Assembly: GCA_945865665.1 (NCBI GenBank)
Contig: CAMBEE010000008.1
Span: 1 to 64,000 of the forward strand
Direction: 5' to 3'
DNA from: an uncultured Clostridium sp.
GTDB taxonomy: Bacteria; Bacillota; Clostridia; TANB77; CAG-508
DNA: 64,000 nucleotides
Positions within the stretch are counted from its first letter, which is position 1. Each line of letters begins with the position of its first letter. Positions 16,655 to 26,002 of the stretch are shown one piece after another. Position numbers and translations under genes: made by a program. Under the pieces are notes generated by a model that saw only the letters and a program-made list of their open reading frames with translations, made no database searches and was not told the DNA's origin.

Positions 16655-17569
16655 TTAATACTTATATTTGTCTTTTTCTTTTAATTCTTCATAAATTTTA
16701 CAAAATCTTTCATATCTACCACTATCTATTTTTCCTTGTTGCAAAGCTTGTTTTATCCCACAATTTTCTTCTTTTATATGAGTACATCCAACAAACTCAC
16801 AATTTTCTAATAATGGTTTAAATTCTCTAAAATATTTGTCCAATTCTCTATATTCTATTTCTGATATATCAAATGTCGAAAATCCCGGAGTATCGGCAAT
16901 ATATGTATTATCGTCTATTTCGTACAATTTCGTTGAAGTTGTTGTGTTTTTACCTTTTTTGTTTCTTTGACTAATTTCTCCTTCTTGTGTTATTGTATCT
17001 TTAAATATTGCATTTATTAATGTTGATTTTCCGACTCCCGAATTACCTGAAAATGCGTTTATATTTTCTTTTAAGTATTTTTCCAAATTATGAATTCCTA
17101 TTGAATATATTTCACTTTTCTCTGGTATATCTTCCAAGTCTTTTGCTATTGTTTCTATTACTGTATAACCTATATTTTGATATACTTCTTTTATTTTTTC
17201 AAACTCTTTCTTTTTATCAAGGTCTGTTTTATTTAAAACTATTATTGGTTTTATTCCTAAAAATTCTGCAAATGCTAATTGTTTATCTAATAGTAATAAA
17301 TCTGGCTTAGGATTTTTACTTGATACTACTAATACAAGTTGAGTGATATTACTCATTTTGGGTCTTTTTATATAAGTTGTTCTTTCTTGTATTTTCTCTA
17401 TTACTGCTTTTTTGTTTTCTTCATCTAGTATTTGTATTTCTACTTTATCTCCTACTACTGGTGTTATTTCTTCTTTTTTGAATTTTCCCCTTGCATTTGC
17501 TTCATATATTCCTTTTTCTGTATCAATTCTATATAAGTTTGATATGTTTTCTATTATTAATCCTTGCAT
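16655..17569 (-). CDS. rsgA: Ribosome small-subunit maturation GTPase RsgA
   Basis: 304 residues: N-terminal OB fold (about 1-65), circularly permuted GTPase and C-terminal zinc finger. The G motifs occur in permuted order: NKTD (G4), then GNSGVGKST (G1), TTSTK (G2) and DTPGF (G3). The zinc-binding part reads CEFVGCTHIKEENCGIKQA. RsgA assists late 30S assembly. The start ATG overlaps the stop of the DUF2442 gene (TAATG), and its GGAGG site is inside that gene, so the two are translationally coupled. Confidence 0.95.
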   Translation of the reverse strand: MQGLIIENISNLYRIDTEKGIYEANARGKFKKEEITPVVGDKVEIQILDEENKKAVIEKIQERTTYIKRPKMSNITQLVLVVSSKNPKPDLLLLDKQLAFAEFLGIKPIIVLNKTDLDKKKEFEKIKEVYQNIGYTVIETIAKDLEDIPEKSEIYSIGIHNLEKYLKENINAFSGNSGVGKSTLINAIFKDTITQEGEISQRNKKGKNTTTSTKLYEIDDNTYIADTPGFSTFDISEIEYRELDKYFREFKPLLENCEFVGCTHIKEENCGIKQALQQGKIDSGRYERFCKIYEELKEKDKYKY

Positions 17570-17814
17570 TATTCCTCCAATATTTGTCTACTATTATTAT
17601 ATAATTCATCAGGACATATATCTGCTCCATTTTCCCATTCAATTGATAATCCTGAAATTTGTACTTTTTTAAATTCTTCATAATTCTTTAGATCATTAAA
17701 AATTTTAAATTTAAAATATGGTTTTACGTCAAATATTTTTCGTTCATTATTATCAAACTTTATTTCTAATTCATAATTATTTAAAACTTTTACATCTATA
17801 GCTTTTGGTCTCAT
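17569..17814 (-). CDS. DUF2442 domain protein
   Basis: 81 residues. The pattern VKVLNNYELEIKFDNNERKIFDVKPYF is typical of DUF2442, whose members often pair with DUF4160 genes, as here. Function is not established; the pair has been discussed as toxin-antitoxin-like, but nothing in the sequence proves that. It starts 4 bases after the DUF4160 stop and overlaps rsgA by one base, forming a tight three-gene coupling. Confidence 0.8.
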   Translation of the reverse strand: MRPKAIDVKVLNNYELEIKFDNNERKIFDVKPYFKFKIFNDLKNYEEFKKVQISGLSIEWENGADICPDELYNNSRQILEE

Positions 17815-17818
17815 TTCA

Positions 17819-18085
17819 TTACTCCAATCCTTTTATTTTTATTACCTCTCCATCATTATTTAATGCATACCATGCTGCCTTTAATTCTTCTGTATGCAAC
17901 GTGATCCATGCATCTACTAATTTTTTCTGTTTCTTTGGTATTTTTCCATTTAAGACTTTTCCTTTTATATTAATAGACATTTCATATTCATTATATTTAA
18001 TATGTACATGTGGTTCATTGTGATGACCTCCAATTTCTCTATACATATATATTAATATTCCATAAAACTGTGAAATAACCGGCAT
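17819..18085 (-). CDS. DUF4160 domain protein
   Basis: 88 residues. It shows the DUF4160 features MPVISQFYGILIYMY, the His/Glu-rich GGHHNEPHVHIKY, and the later LVDAWITLHTEELKAAW. The start is set at 18085, 6 bases after AAAGGAGG; the longer frame lacks a site. It is first in the DUF4160-DUF2442-rsgA-rpe unit, with its own promoter upstream. The histidine cluster could bind metal, but this is inference. Confidence 0.82.
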   Translation of the reverse strand: MPVISQFYGILIYMYREIGGHHNEPHVHIKYNEYEMSINIKGKVLNGKIPKKQKKLVDAWITLHTEELKAAWYALNNDGEVIKIKGLE

Positions 18086-18202
18086 ATTACCTCCTTTGAT
18101 TATAACATGATATTTTTCTTTTTTCAATTTTTATTTGAATTTTTTTGATATTAAAATATTGAATAAAATTTAAATTGACATAAAAACTATAGATGTGTTT
18201 AT

Positions 18203-18231
18203 ATATTAATACTATAAATAATATTTGTCAA
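18203..18231 (-). promoter_or_regulatory. Promoter of the DUF4160-DUF2442-rsgA-rpe unit
   Basis: On the minus strand, TTGACA (18226-18231) and TAATAT (18203-18208) are separated by 17 bases, located just after the prkC terminator. Confidence 0.6.
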
Positions 18232-18243
18232 TAGAAAACTTTA

Positions 18244-18295
18244 AAATTCTAAAAGATTGAGGTCACACTAAGTGACCCCAATCTTTTAGAATTTA
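18244..18295. terminator. Strong terminator after prkC
   Basis: A nearly perfect stem of over 20 bp pairs AAATTCTAAAAGATTGAGG with CCCAATCTTTTAGAATTT. It separates prkC from the downstream rsgA unit. Confidence 0.85.
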
Positions 18296-18307
18296 AGATT
18301 AAATATA

Positions 18308-20269
18308 TTAGTCAAATGTATATGAACTTATTTCTCTAACATCTATATCTTTTTCTTTTTCTTTTACATCATCTATAAATACTTTTATAGTTACTGGACC
18401 TGTTCCAATAACTTTACCATCTCCAGTATTTATATTTGCATTATTTTTATCAACTTCTTGATTAAAAATTGTTTCGCCATTTGCTTCAACTCTTAATTTT
18501 ACAGTCTTTTTAATTGAATTTGTTGAATCCTCATTATTTTTTTCTGTAGAATATCCACCTGTAATTGATTTTACATTAACATATATTGTAGCAGATTTTT
18601 TCTCTGCCAATTTATTTACAGTAATAGTAATAGCTGAACCTTTTTCTACAGATTTACCCTCATCTAAGCTTTGTTTTAAAACAACCCCATTATCTTTAGA
18701 GCTATCCTCTGCAGTTGTTACAGTAACAACAAAACCTAAATCTTGAAGAGTTTTTTTAGCCTCATCTTGTGATTTTCCAACTACTCCAGGAACTGTTGCC
18801 TTTTCAACACCTGTACTTACATGAATTTTTACAGTTTCTCCAGCATCTACTTCTGTATTTGCATCAGTCTCTTGACTAATTACATATCCTTCTTGGACTT
18901 TTTTACTTGTTTCTTCAACAATTTCAGCTTTTAATTTTGCATCTTCAATTGCTGTAACAGCATCTTCTTGTGACATTCCAACAACCTTTGGAACTTTTGT
19001 TTTTTCTGTACCTTTACTTAAAACAACCTTTACAGTACTTCCTTCTTTTACTTTGTTATATCCTTCTACATATGTTGGATCTTGGCTTATAACATGATTT
19101 TCTTCTACATCTTTATTATATTCTTCTGATGCAACTTCAAATTTAAGTTTAGCACCTTCAATTCTTTGTTGAGCTTCATCTTTTGTAAGCCCAACTATAT
19201 TAGGCATTTCAACTTCTTTTGGGTTAGTTAAATTCAATACTAACATTGTTCCACCAAATGCTATACAGAACAATAATATTAAGCCTATAAAAGAACTTAG
19301 TACCTTATGATTTTTTATAAATGTTACTAGCTTGTTTTCTTTTTTATTATTTCTTTTTTGCATTTTTTCAACATCTTGAGTTGATATTTTTTGTGTTTTT
19401 GCAGTTGGGTCATAATCTTCTTCCTCAATAAAATCTCCTGATGGATTTTTCAATGCCATTCTTAAATCTTCTAATAATTCAGTTGCAGTTTGATATCTAT
19501 ACATTGGGTCTTTTTTTAATGCTTTTAATATTATTTTATTTACTGCTTCTGGAAGATGTGGATTCATTTCAATTGGTGGTACTGGTTCTTCTTGCATATG
19601 TTTTAATGCAACAGAAACAGGTGTATCAGCGTCAAATGGAACTTTACCTGTTACCATTTCATACATTACAACTCCTAATGAATATAAGTCAGATTTAGCA
19701 TCTGTGTATCCACCTCTAGCATGTTCTGGTGAAAAATAATGTACTGAACCAATTGTTGTTCCAAATGCTGTAATTGTTGAATTTGATACAGCCTTTGCTA
19801 TTCCAAAATCTGTAACTTTTGCTATTCCATCTTCTGTTATTATTATATTATGTGGTTTGATATCTCTATGTATTATGTTGTTTTTATGTGCCATCTCTAA
19901 AGCAGATGCTATTTGAATTGCTACATTTACTGACCATTTCCAAGGAAGTGGTCCTCTTTCTTCAACAATTATTTCTTTTAGAGTTTTTCCTTTTATTAAT
20001 TCCATTACTATATAATAAATACCGTTATCTACACCTACATCAAATATTGAAACTATATTAGGATGTACTAATCTTGCAGCTGATTGTGCTTCTGTTTCAA
20101 ATCTTTTTATAAATTCTTCATCTGTTGTAAATTCATCTCTTAGTATTTTTACAGCAACATATCTTTTTAAAACCAAGTCTGTTGCTTTATATACTGTAGC
20201 CATTCCTCCATTGCCTACTTTTTCAATAATCTCGTATCTGTTACCTAGAATCCTACCTTCTAAATTCAT
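18308..20269 (-). CDS. prkC: PASTA-domain Ser/Thr protein kinase
   Basis: 653 residues. The Hanks-type kinase domain (about 1-270) has GNGGMATVYKA, the VAIK-type AVKIL, catalytic HRDIKPHN, DFGIAKA and a TxxGSVHYFSPEHARG activation segment. A juxtamembrane stretch is followed by a transmembrane helix (about 325-347) and three PASTA repeats (starting VEMPNIVGLTK, TKVPKVVGMSQ and ATVPGVVGKSQ). A beta-rich C-terminal extension closes the protein. PASTA repeats bind muropeptides; PrkC-type kinases govern cell wall growth and spore germination. The partner phosphatase gene lies immediately upstream. Confidence 0.96.
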   Translation of the reverse strand: MNLEGRILGNRYEIIEKVGNGGMATVYKATDLVLKRYVAVKILRDEFTTDEEFIKRFETEAQSAARLVHPNIVSIFDVGVDNGIYYIVMELIKGKTLKEIIVEERGPLPWKWSVNVAIQIASALEMAHKNNIIHRDIKPHNIIITEDGIAKVTDFGIAKAVSNSTITAFGTTIGSVHYFSPEHARGGYTDAKSDLYSLGVVMYEMVTGKVPFDADTPVSVALKHMQEEPVPPIEMNPHLPEAVNKIILKALKKDPMYRYQTATELLEDLRMALKNPSGDFIEEEDYDPTAKTQKISTQDVEKMQKRNNKKENKLVTFIKNHKVLSSFIGLILLFCIAFGGTMLVLNLTNPKEVEMPNIVGLTKDEAQQRIEGAKLKFEVASEEYNKDVEENHVISQDPTYVEGYNKVKEGSTVKVVLSKGTEKTKVPKVVGMSQEDAVTAIEDAKLKAEIVEETSKKVQEGYVISQETDANTEVDAGETVKIHVSTGVEKATVPGVVGKSQDEAKKTLQDLGFVVTVTTAEDSSKDNGVVLKQSLDEGKSVEKGSAITITVNKLAEKKSATIYVNVKSITGGYSTEKNNEDSTNSIKKTVKLRVEANGETIFNQEVDKNNANINTGDGKVIGTGPVTIKVFIDDVKEKEKDIDVREISSYTFD

Positions 20270-20318
20270 ACTTCTCTCTCCTTTTTATCACATTGCTTTT
20301 AAGCCATAATGTAAGCAG

Positions 20319-21053
20319 TTATATATTTTTTATAATAACAACTGTTATGTTGTCATATCCGCCTCTATCTTTTGCAAGTTCCACCAAATCTTTTGTTGCT
20401 TGTTCTATATTTTTTGTTGCTATTTCATATAATGTTTCTTGCTCTACTAAGTTTGTTAAACCATCTGAACACATAATTAAAATATCATCTTTTAAAAATC
20501 CTTTTACCATCACATCTGGTTCTACAAATGCATTGCATCCTAATGCCTTCATTAACATATTTTTTTGAGGATGATGTACTGCTTGTTCTTTTGTTATAGT
20601 TCCTTCTTTTACTAATTTTTGAACATAGCTATGGTCTTGTGTTAATTTTCGTATAAATTGCTTACGTATTCTATATACTCTACTATCTCCTACGTGTCCT
20701 ATATATACTTTATTATTATAGATTAAACAAATTTCTAAAGTTGTTCCCATTCCTTGTAATTCTGGTGTTGCTTTTGCCTTTTCATATACAACCATATTTG
20801 CATATTCCATACTGCTTCCTAATAATTGAATTATGCTATCTTTATCTTTTTCGATATCTTTAAAATTATTTTCTATATAATTTTTTGCTGTTTCTACAGC
20901 TAATTTGCTTGCTATTTCTCCTCCATTATATCCGCCCATTCCGTCTGCTAATATGTATAATTGCACTTGGTCTAGTGAATTTGAAATATAAAAATAGTCT
21001 TCGTTTGTTTCTCTTACTTTTCCTTTATCTGATTTTGCATAAGCTTTTATCAT
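20319..21053 (-). CDS. prpC: PP2C-type Ser/Thr phosphatase
   Basis: A 244-residue PPM/PP2C phosphatase that reverses PrkC phosphorylation. Metal-binding motifs are visible: NEDYF near the N-terminus, LADGMGGYNGGE, GHVGDSRVY, CSDGLTNLV, and DNITVVII at the C-terminus. It precedes prkC by 49 bp on the same strand. The start follows GAGGTGAAATT. Confidence 0.96.
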   Translation of the reverse strand: MIKAYAKSDKGKVRETNEDYFYISNSLDQVQLYILADGMGGYNGGEIASKLAVETAKNYIENNFKDIEKDKDSIIQLLGSSMEYANMVVYEKAKATPELQGMGTTLEICLIYNNKVYIGHVGDSRVYRIRKQFIRKLTQDHSYVQKLVKEGTITKEQAVHHPQKNMLMKALGCNAFVEPDVMVKGFLKDDILIMCSDGLTNLVEQETLYEIATKNIEQATKDLVELAKDRGGYDNITVVIIKNI

Positions 21054-21147
21054 AATTTCACCTCTGTTCTTTTGTAATTAGCTTATTTTTCTTTAATTTA
21101 TTTTATATCATAACTTACTGTTTTTTGCAATATTTTTTTTACTATAA

Positions 21148-21175
21148 TTGCTTTTTTATTTTTATGTGATATAAT
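21148..21175 (+). promoter_or_regulatory. Promoter of deoD
   Basis: TTGCTT (21148-21153) and TATAAT (21170-21175) are 16 bases apart, 28 bp ahead of the deoD start with GGAGG between. Confidence 0.5.
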
Positions 21176-21203
21176 ATCAAAAAAAACAAAGGAGGAATTT
21201 TAT

Positions 21204-21926
21204 ATGTCAACACCACATAATGAAGCAAATAAAGGAGATATTGCAAAAACAGTTATAATGCCTGGAGACCCATTAAGAGCAAAATATATTGCTGAAAATT
21301 TTATGGAAAATTACAAACTTGTAAATCAAGTTAGAGGTATGTATGCATATACAGGCACTTACAAAGGAAAAGAATTAACAGTAATGGCCCATGGTATGGG
21401 AATGCCAAGTGTTGGTATTTATACATATGAATTATTTAAATTTTATGATGTAGAAAATATTATTAGAATAGGTTCTTGTGGAGGATACAAACCAGAATTA
21501 AAATTATTTGATATTATTTTGAGTGAAAATGTTTTTTCAGAAAGTAATTATGCTTTGACATTAAATAATGACGATTGTCACATTGTTTCTTCTAATGCTG
21601 AGATTAATTCTATAATAGAAAAAACAGCTAAGGAATCTAGTTTAAATATTGTTTCAGGTAATACTGTTTGTACTGATTGTTTTGATGTCTATATGACTGA
21701 TGTTAATAAATTTTTAGATAGAATACCTGATAACTTTAATCCTGTTGCTGCTGAAATGGAAGCTTTTGCTTTATTTTATAATGCTAAATTGTTGAATAAA
21801 AAAGCTTCTTGCTTAATGAGCGTTGTAGATTCAAAATTTATTAAAGATATTGCAACACCTGAAGAACGTCAAACTGGTTTAAATAATATGATAAAACTTG
21901 CATTAGATTCTGCTATAAATATTTAA
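21204..21926 (+). CDS. deoD: Purine-nucleoside phosphorylase, DeoD type
   Basis: 240 residues, the normal length for the hexameric DeoD family. It cleaves purine (deoxy)nucleosides with phosphate for salvage. Signatures: STPHNEA at the N-terminus, VIMPGDPLRAKYIA, HGMGMPSVGIYTYEL, IRIGSCGGY, and AAEMEAFALF. It is a single plus-strand gene with its own promoter and a shared terminator facing greA. Confidence 0.96.
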   Translation: MSTPHNEANKGDIAKTVIMPGDPLRAKYIAENFMENYKLVNQVRGMYAYTGTYKGKELTVMAHGMGMPSVGIYTYELFKFYDVENIIRIGSCGGYKPELKLFDIILSENVFSESNYALTLNNDDCHIVSSNAEINSIIEKTAKESSLNIVSGNTVCTDCFDVYMTDVNKFLDRIPDNFNPVAAEMEAFALFYNAKLLNKKASCLMSVVDSKFIKDIATPEERQTGLNNMIKLALDSAINI

Positions 21927-21928
21927 AA

Positions 21929-21962
21929 AAACGGAAATAGAGATAAGTCCCTATTTCCCGAT
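21929..21962. terminator. Terminator between convergent deoD and greA
   Basis: GGAAATAG (21933-21940) pairs with CTATTTCC (21951-21958), followed by T-rich sequence. The GTCCCTATTTCCCGATTTT part also resembles the GTCCC-type repeats. Confidence 0.6.
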
Positions 21963-21965
21963 TTT

Positions 21966-22442
21966 CTATTTTGTTATATCTAATATTTTATATTTCATAA
22001 TTCCAGCTGGTGCATTAACTTCAACAGTTTGTTTTTTCTTAGCACCTAAAAGAGCTGCGCCTAAAGGTGATTCATTAGAAATTTTATTTTCAGCTAAATC
22101 AACTTCAGTAGAACCAACTATTGTGTATTCTGTTTCTTCATCAAATTCAATATCTAATACTTTTACAGTATTTCCTACTTGTACTGTGTCTGTATCAATT
22201 TCTTTTTCATCAATAATTTTTGCATGTCTTAATTTGTTTTCTAATTCAGCTATTTTAACTTCATTTTCTGCTTGAGCATTTTTTGCTTCGTCATATTCTG
22301 AATTTTCTGATAAATCTCCAAATCCTAATGCAACTTTAATTCTTTCTGCTATTTCAGATCTTTTTTCTGTTTTTAAGTAATTTAATTCTTTATCTAAATT
22401 ATCATATCCTTCTTGTGTAAGGATTACTTCTTTTTCTTCCAT
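21966..22442 (-). CDS. greA: Transcription elongation factor GreA
   Basis: 158 residues. The N-terminal coiled coil includes [32 protein letters not shown] and the acidic tip [20 protein letters not shown]. The C-terminal FKBP-like domain includes [23 protein letters not shown]. GreA rescues backtracked RNA polymerase by stimulating transcript cleavage. The start is the ATG at 22442; an in-frame TTG five codons earlier lies inside GGAGGTT. Confidence 0.97.
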   Translation of the reverse strand: MEEKEVILTQEGYDNLDKELNYLKTEKRSEIAERIKVALGFGDLSENSEYDEAKNAQAENEVKIAELENKLRHAKIIDEKEIDTDTVQVGNTVKVLDIEFDEETEYTIVGSTEVDLAENKISNESPLGAALLGAKKKQTVEVNAPAGIMKYKILDITK

Positions 22443-22671
22443 TTTTACAACCTCCAAATTTTTATTTATGCACTAATTTTATACTATAACTTTTCATGTG
22501 CATTAAATATAATAAAAATAATATTATATTAACATTAATGCCCTATATATTAAAAATAGGACATTAAAACTTATACTATATTAAGCCAGTTTTTTGAATT
22601 TGTCAAGCTTTTTGCTATAACTTTATTCAAAACGGCCATAAAATTTTATTTTTCTCTACCTTTTATTACAT

Positions 22672-23268
22672 TTAGCAATCTTTAAATAATTCTTTTCCAT
22701 CTTTTAAATACTCATATCCAGAGAATATCGTTGCTATTGTTTGAATTATCATCATCAAAGTAACTACTAAATTTAAGCCTAATGAAACTCCTGTTAATTC
22801 TCCTGTAAAGCACTTTCCAAATGCATTTATATCAACAAATGCTAATATGATAGCTATCATTTGTGTAACTGTTTTCATTTTTCCCCATACTGATGCAGCT
22901 ATTACTTTTCCGCCTTTTTCTACGGCAATTAGTCTATATCCAGAAACAATAAATTCTCTAGCAAGTACTATTACTGGTATCCAAGCTGGTAATCTTCCCA
23001 TTTCTACAAGCATAATCATTGCTGTTAATACTAAAATTTTGTCTGCTAATGGGTCTAAAAATTTTCCAAATGTTGTTACTTGATTTCTACTTCTTGCTAT
23101 GTATCCATCTAATTTGTCTGTTATTGATGCTATTATAAATATCAAATCTATAATTAAGCATGATATTGGTATTCCCCATACATCTCCTTGTATTCCTAAA
23201 AATGGTATTATGACCATTATTGGTACAAGTATTATTCTAAAAATTGTTAATTTATTTGCTAAATTCAT
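22672..23268 (-). CDS. pgsA: CDP-diacylglycerol--glycerol-3-phosphate 3-phosphatidyltransferase
   Basis: A 198-residue integral membrane enzyme of phosphatidylglycerol synthesis. It has the CDP-alcohol phosphotransferase motif DG-x2-AR-x8-G-x3-D-x3-D in DGYIARSRNQVTTFGKFLD...D, and NLANKLTIFRIILVPIM at the N-terminus, as usual for PgsA. About five to six hydrophobic segments. It lies between greA and the S41 protease, all on the minus strand. Confidence 0.94.
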   Translation of the reverse strand: MNLANKLTIFRIILVPIMVIIPFLGIQGDVWGIPISCLIIDLIFIIASITDKLDGYIARSRNQVTTFGKFLDPLADKILVLTAMIMLVEMGRLPAWIPVIVLAREFIVSGYRLIAVEKGGKVIAASVWGKMKTVTQMIAIILAFVDINAFGKCFTGELTGVSLGLNLVVTLMMIIQTIATIFSGYEYLKDGKELFKDC

Positions 23269-23348
23269 TTTTCTAACCTTTCTAAATTATTACTAGTTAT
23301 ATTCTTACTTTTATATTTTTATTACCTAAAAATTAAAACTCATACTAT

Positions 23349-24551
23349 TTATTTTAACATTTCTATTGCTTTTTGAAGTTGAGTATCTTCAATTTCTTGA
23401 ACATTAAAAGGATTACTTACACTATCTGATAATTCTACCTTCTCATCTGGTTCAATTCCAACTTTGTTGATTTTATTTTTATTTGGAGTTTGATATTCTT
23501 CAATTGTTATTTTCAAACCACTTCCATCATTAAGTTTTAAAATTTGTTGAATTACACCTTTTCCATAAGTTGTTGTTCCAACTGTTTTTGCCTTACCTAA
23601 ATCTTTTAATGCTCCTGCCAAAATTTCTGAAGCACTTGCTGTATTTTCATTTGTTAATATAATTATTGGCATATTTATTATTGGATCTTCTTTTGCTTTT
23701 TTTACTGTTTCTTTATTGTTTTTATCAACTTCATATAAAAGAACTGAATCTTTATCTGTCATATAATCTGCTATTTCTAAAGCTTGGTCAACAATTCCCC
23801 CACCATTATTTCTTAAATCTATAATTAATGATTTTATATTTTGTTTAGATAGTTCTTCATATTTTGCTTTAAAATCTTCTGCTGTTGTTTCGTCAAATGA
23901 TGTAAATTTTATATATCCTATATTATTTGAAATTACTTTTCCTTCAACTTGATTTACTTTTACTTTTTCTCTTGTTAATTCATATTTAACAGTTTCTGCA
24001 CCTCTTAATAACTCTACAGTAACCTTTGTTCCTTCTTCACCTTTTATATTGTTAGATGCTGTTGTCATGTCATCTGCTTTATATTCAACACCATCAACAG
24101 ATATTATTAAGTCTCCTGCTTGTATTCCTGCTTTTTCTGCTGGTCCTCCTTTTATTGTTGATAATACTTGGATTCTATCATATTGTGTATTTTTTATCAT
24201 ATATATTCCTATACCAACAAAGTTACCCATGGTATCATCTAAATAACTGTCCATATCTTCTTTAGAAATATATTCTGTATATGGATCCCCTAAGCCTTCA
24301 ATATAACCTTTTATAGCACCCTCTTCAAGTTTTGTCTCGTCTACATCTCCTAAGTAATATTGATTTATTATTTCTTTATATCTTGCTAATTTACTACTAA
24401 GACTTTTGCTTGTATTACTAGAACTTACTGATACAGGATTTTTAACAAAATAAGTATATAATGATAATGATGTAACCATAAATGTGATAAATACAGCTAT
24501 TGCAACTATCATTATGATTTTATAAATTTGATACTTTTTTTCCTTTTTCAT
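23349..24551 (-). CDS. S41 family carboxy-terminal processing protease
   Basis: 400 residues. An N-terminal membrane anchor (about 8-32) is followed by an N-terminal helical region, a PDZ domain (about 100-190, with GIGIYM and GGPAEKAGIQAGDLIISVDG), and the tail-specific protease domain. The catalytic Ser is in ENTASASEI and the Lys about 25 residues later in TTYGKG. Exported CtpA/CtpB enzymes trim envelope proteins; in spore formers CtpB acts in sigma-K signalling. Neighbouring EnvC-like hydrolases and FtsEX suggest that this copy processes cell-wall hydrolases or their regulators. Confidence 0.93.
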   Translation of the reverse strand: MKKEKKYQIYKIIMIVAIAVFITFMVTSLSLYTYFVKNPVSVSSSNTSKSLSSKLARYKEIINQYYLGDVDETKLEEGAIKGYIEGLGDPYTEYISKEDMDSYLDDTMGNFVGIGIYMIKNTQYDRIQVLSTIKGGPAEKAGIQAGDLIISVDGVEYKADDMTTASNNIKGEEGTKVTVELLRGAETVKYELTREKVKVNQVEGKVISNNIGYIKFTSFDETTAEDFKAKYEELSKQNIKSLIIDLRNNGGGIVDQALEIADYMTDKDSVLLYEVDKNNKETVKKAKEDPIINMPIIILTNENTASASEILAGALKDLGKAKTVGTTTYGKGVIQQILKLNDGSGLKITIEEYQTPNKNKINKVGIEPDEKVELSDSVSNPFNVQEIEDTQLQKAIEMLK

Positions 24552-24641
24552 TTTCTACCTACACCTTTCATAAATTTTGAGCGGAGTATCTATCCGCTCT
24601 ATATTAAAATATTAATATTTTTTTATTTTATGTATGTTCTT

Positions 24642-25913
24642 TTACATATAATTTGCAGGATTAACTCTTGAATCTTGTCCATATCCAGTAGCATAACCAT
24701 TGTAACTATATGGTGAAACTCTTAATTCAAAATGTAAATGTGGTCCACTTGAATTTCCTGTACTACCACTAAGCATTATTTGTTGACCTTTGCTTACTGT
24801 CTGTCCTGGAGATACGCATATTGAGCCATATGTACCATGTCCATAATATGATTGCATTCCATTTGCATGTCTTATAACAACATATGTACCATAGCTTCCA
24901 CTCAAATTAGCAGTTGACATTACAACACCTGCTGCTGCAGCATGTACTGGTGTTCCTAATGAAACCGCATAATCTATTGCTCCATGGAATTTTCCACTTG
25001 AATAATATCCATTTGTTGATATTGAGCCGCCACTTACCGGTCTCATAAAATATCCTGAACCTGTTGGAATAGTGTTATTATTACTTCCATTATTTTTATT
25101 TCCATTGTTTTTATTACTATTATTACTATTATTTTTTTCATTTTCTTGTCTTGCTAATTCTTCCAATTGTTTCTTATATTTTGTCTCATTAGCTTTAATT
25201 TCGCTATCCATTTTAGCATTTGCTTGTTTTAATTCTTGGATTTCTTGCTCCAATTCTTTTTCTTGGTCAGACAATTGAGCAACATATTTATCTTTTTCTG
25301 ATTTAGCAGTTTTTAGTTCTGCAGATACACTTTCTTTACTTGATTTTGCAGTTGTTAATTGTTCTTTATTTGTTTCTATCTCTTTTTTAGCTGTTTCTAT
25401 TTCTTCTTTTTGTTTTTGTATTTTTTCAAGTAAGTCTGCATCCATTTGTGTAACTTCTGAAACTAGATAATAACTAGAAATAAAGTCACTTAAATTTTTT
25501 GAACTTAATAATACATCTAAATAAGAAGTGTCACCAGATACATATATTGCAACCATTCTTTGTTTTATTAGTTCTTCTTGATTTTTATAATCTTCCTCTG
25601 CTTGTGCCAATTTTTTTTCTTGTTCTTTTATTTTTTCATTAGATTGAGCTATTTGATTATCTAAATCACTTATTTGGCTTTCATAACTGTCTATTTGTGA
25701 ACTGATATACTCAACTTGTTTCATAGTTTCTGATTTTTGATTTTCCACTTCTCTTTGTTTTTCTTGTGCTTCGTCTATTTGGTTACTTATCTGATTTTGT
25801 TGTGCTTTTTGCTTATTTATTTCTGACTGAGTAACAGCCAACGATATATTTGTGCTAGCCAAAATTATTGTTGCTAATAAAGTTCCTGTAATTTTTTGAC
25901 ATATATTTTTCAT
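24642..25913 (-). CDS. EnvC-like M23 peptidoglycan hydrolase (copy 1)
   Basis: 423 residues. Signal peptide (about 1-27), a long antiparallel-type coiled coil (about 28-250, Gln/Lys/Glu-rich), an Asn-rich linker and a C-terminal LytM/M23 endopeptidase domain. Zinc ligands are present as HGAID and PHLHFE. The coiled coil has the conserved MVAIYVSGDTSYLDVLLSSKNLSDF shared with copy 2. Such proteins are activated by FtsEX, whose genes lie just upstream. Paralogous to the gene at 26003. Confidence 0.92.
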   Translation of the reverse strand: MKNICQKITGTLLATIILASTNISLAVTQSEINKQKAQQNQISNQIDEAQEKQREVENQKSETMKQVEYISSQIDSYESQISDLDNQIAQSNEKIKEQEKKLAQAEEDYKNQEELIKQRMVAIYVSGDTSYLDVLLSSKNLSDFISSYYLVSEVTQMDADLLEKIQKQKEEIETAKKEIETNKEQLTTAKSSKESVSAELKTAKSEKDKYVAQLSDQEKELEQEIQELKQANAKMDSEIKANETKYKKQLEELARQENEKNNSNNSNKNNGNKNNGSNNNTIPTGSGYFMRPVSGGSISTNGYYSSGKFHGAIDYAVSLGTPVHAAAAGVVMSTANLSGSYGTYVVIRHANGMQSYYGHGTYGSICVSPGQTVSKGQQIMLSGSTGNSSGPHLHFELRVSPYSYNGYATGYGQDSRVNPANYM

Positions 25914-26002
25914 ATGTTTCTCTCCTCTTTATTTTTTCACATAAGAAAATAAACTATAAATTTTATTTTCTTAATGTTTTTATTTGTTTCCATAATCTTT
26001 GA

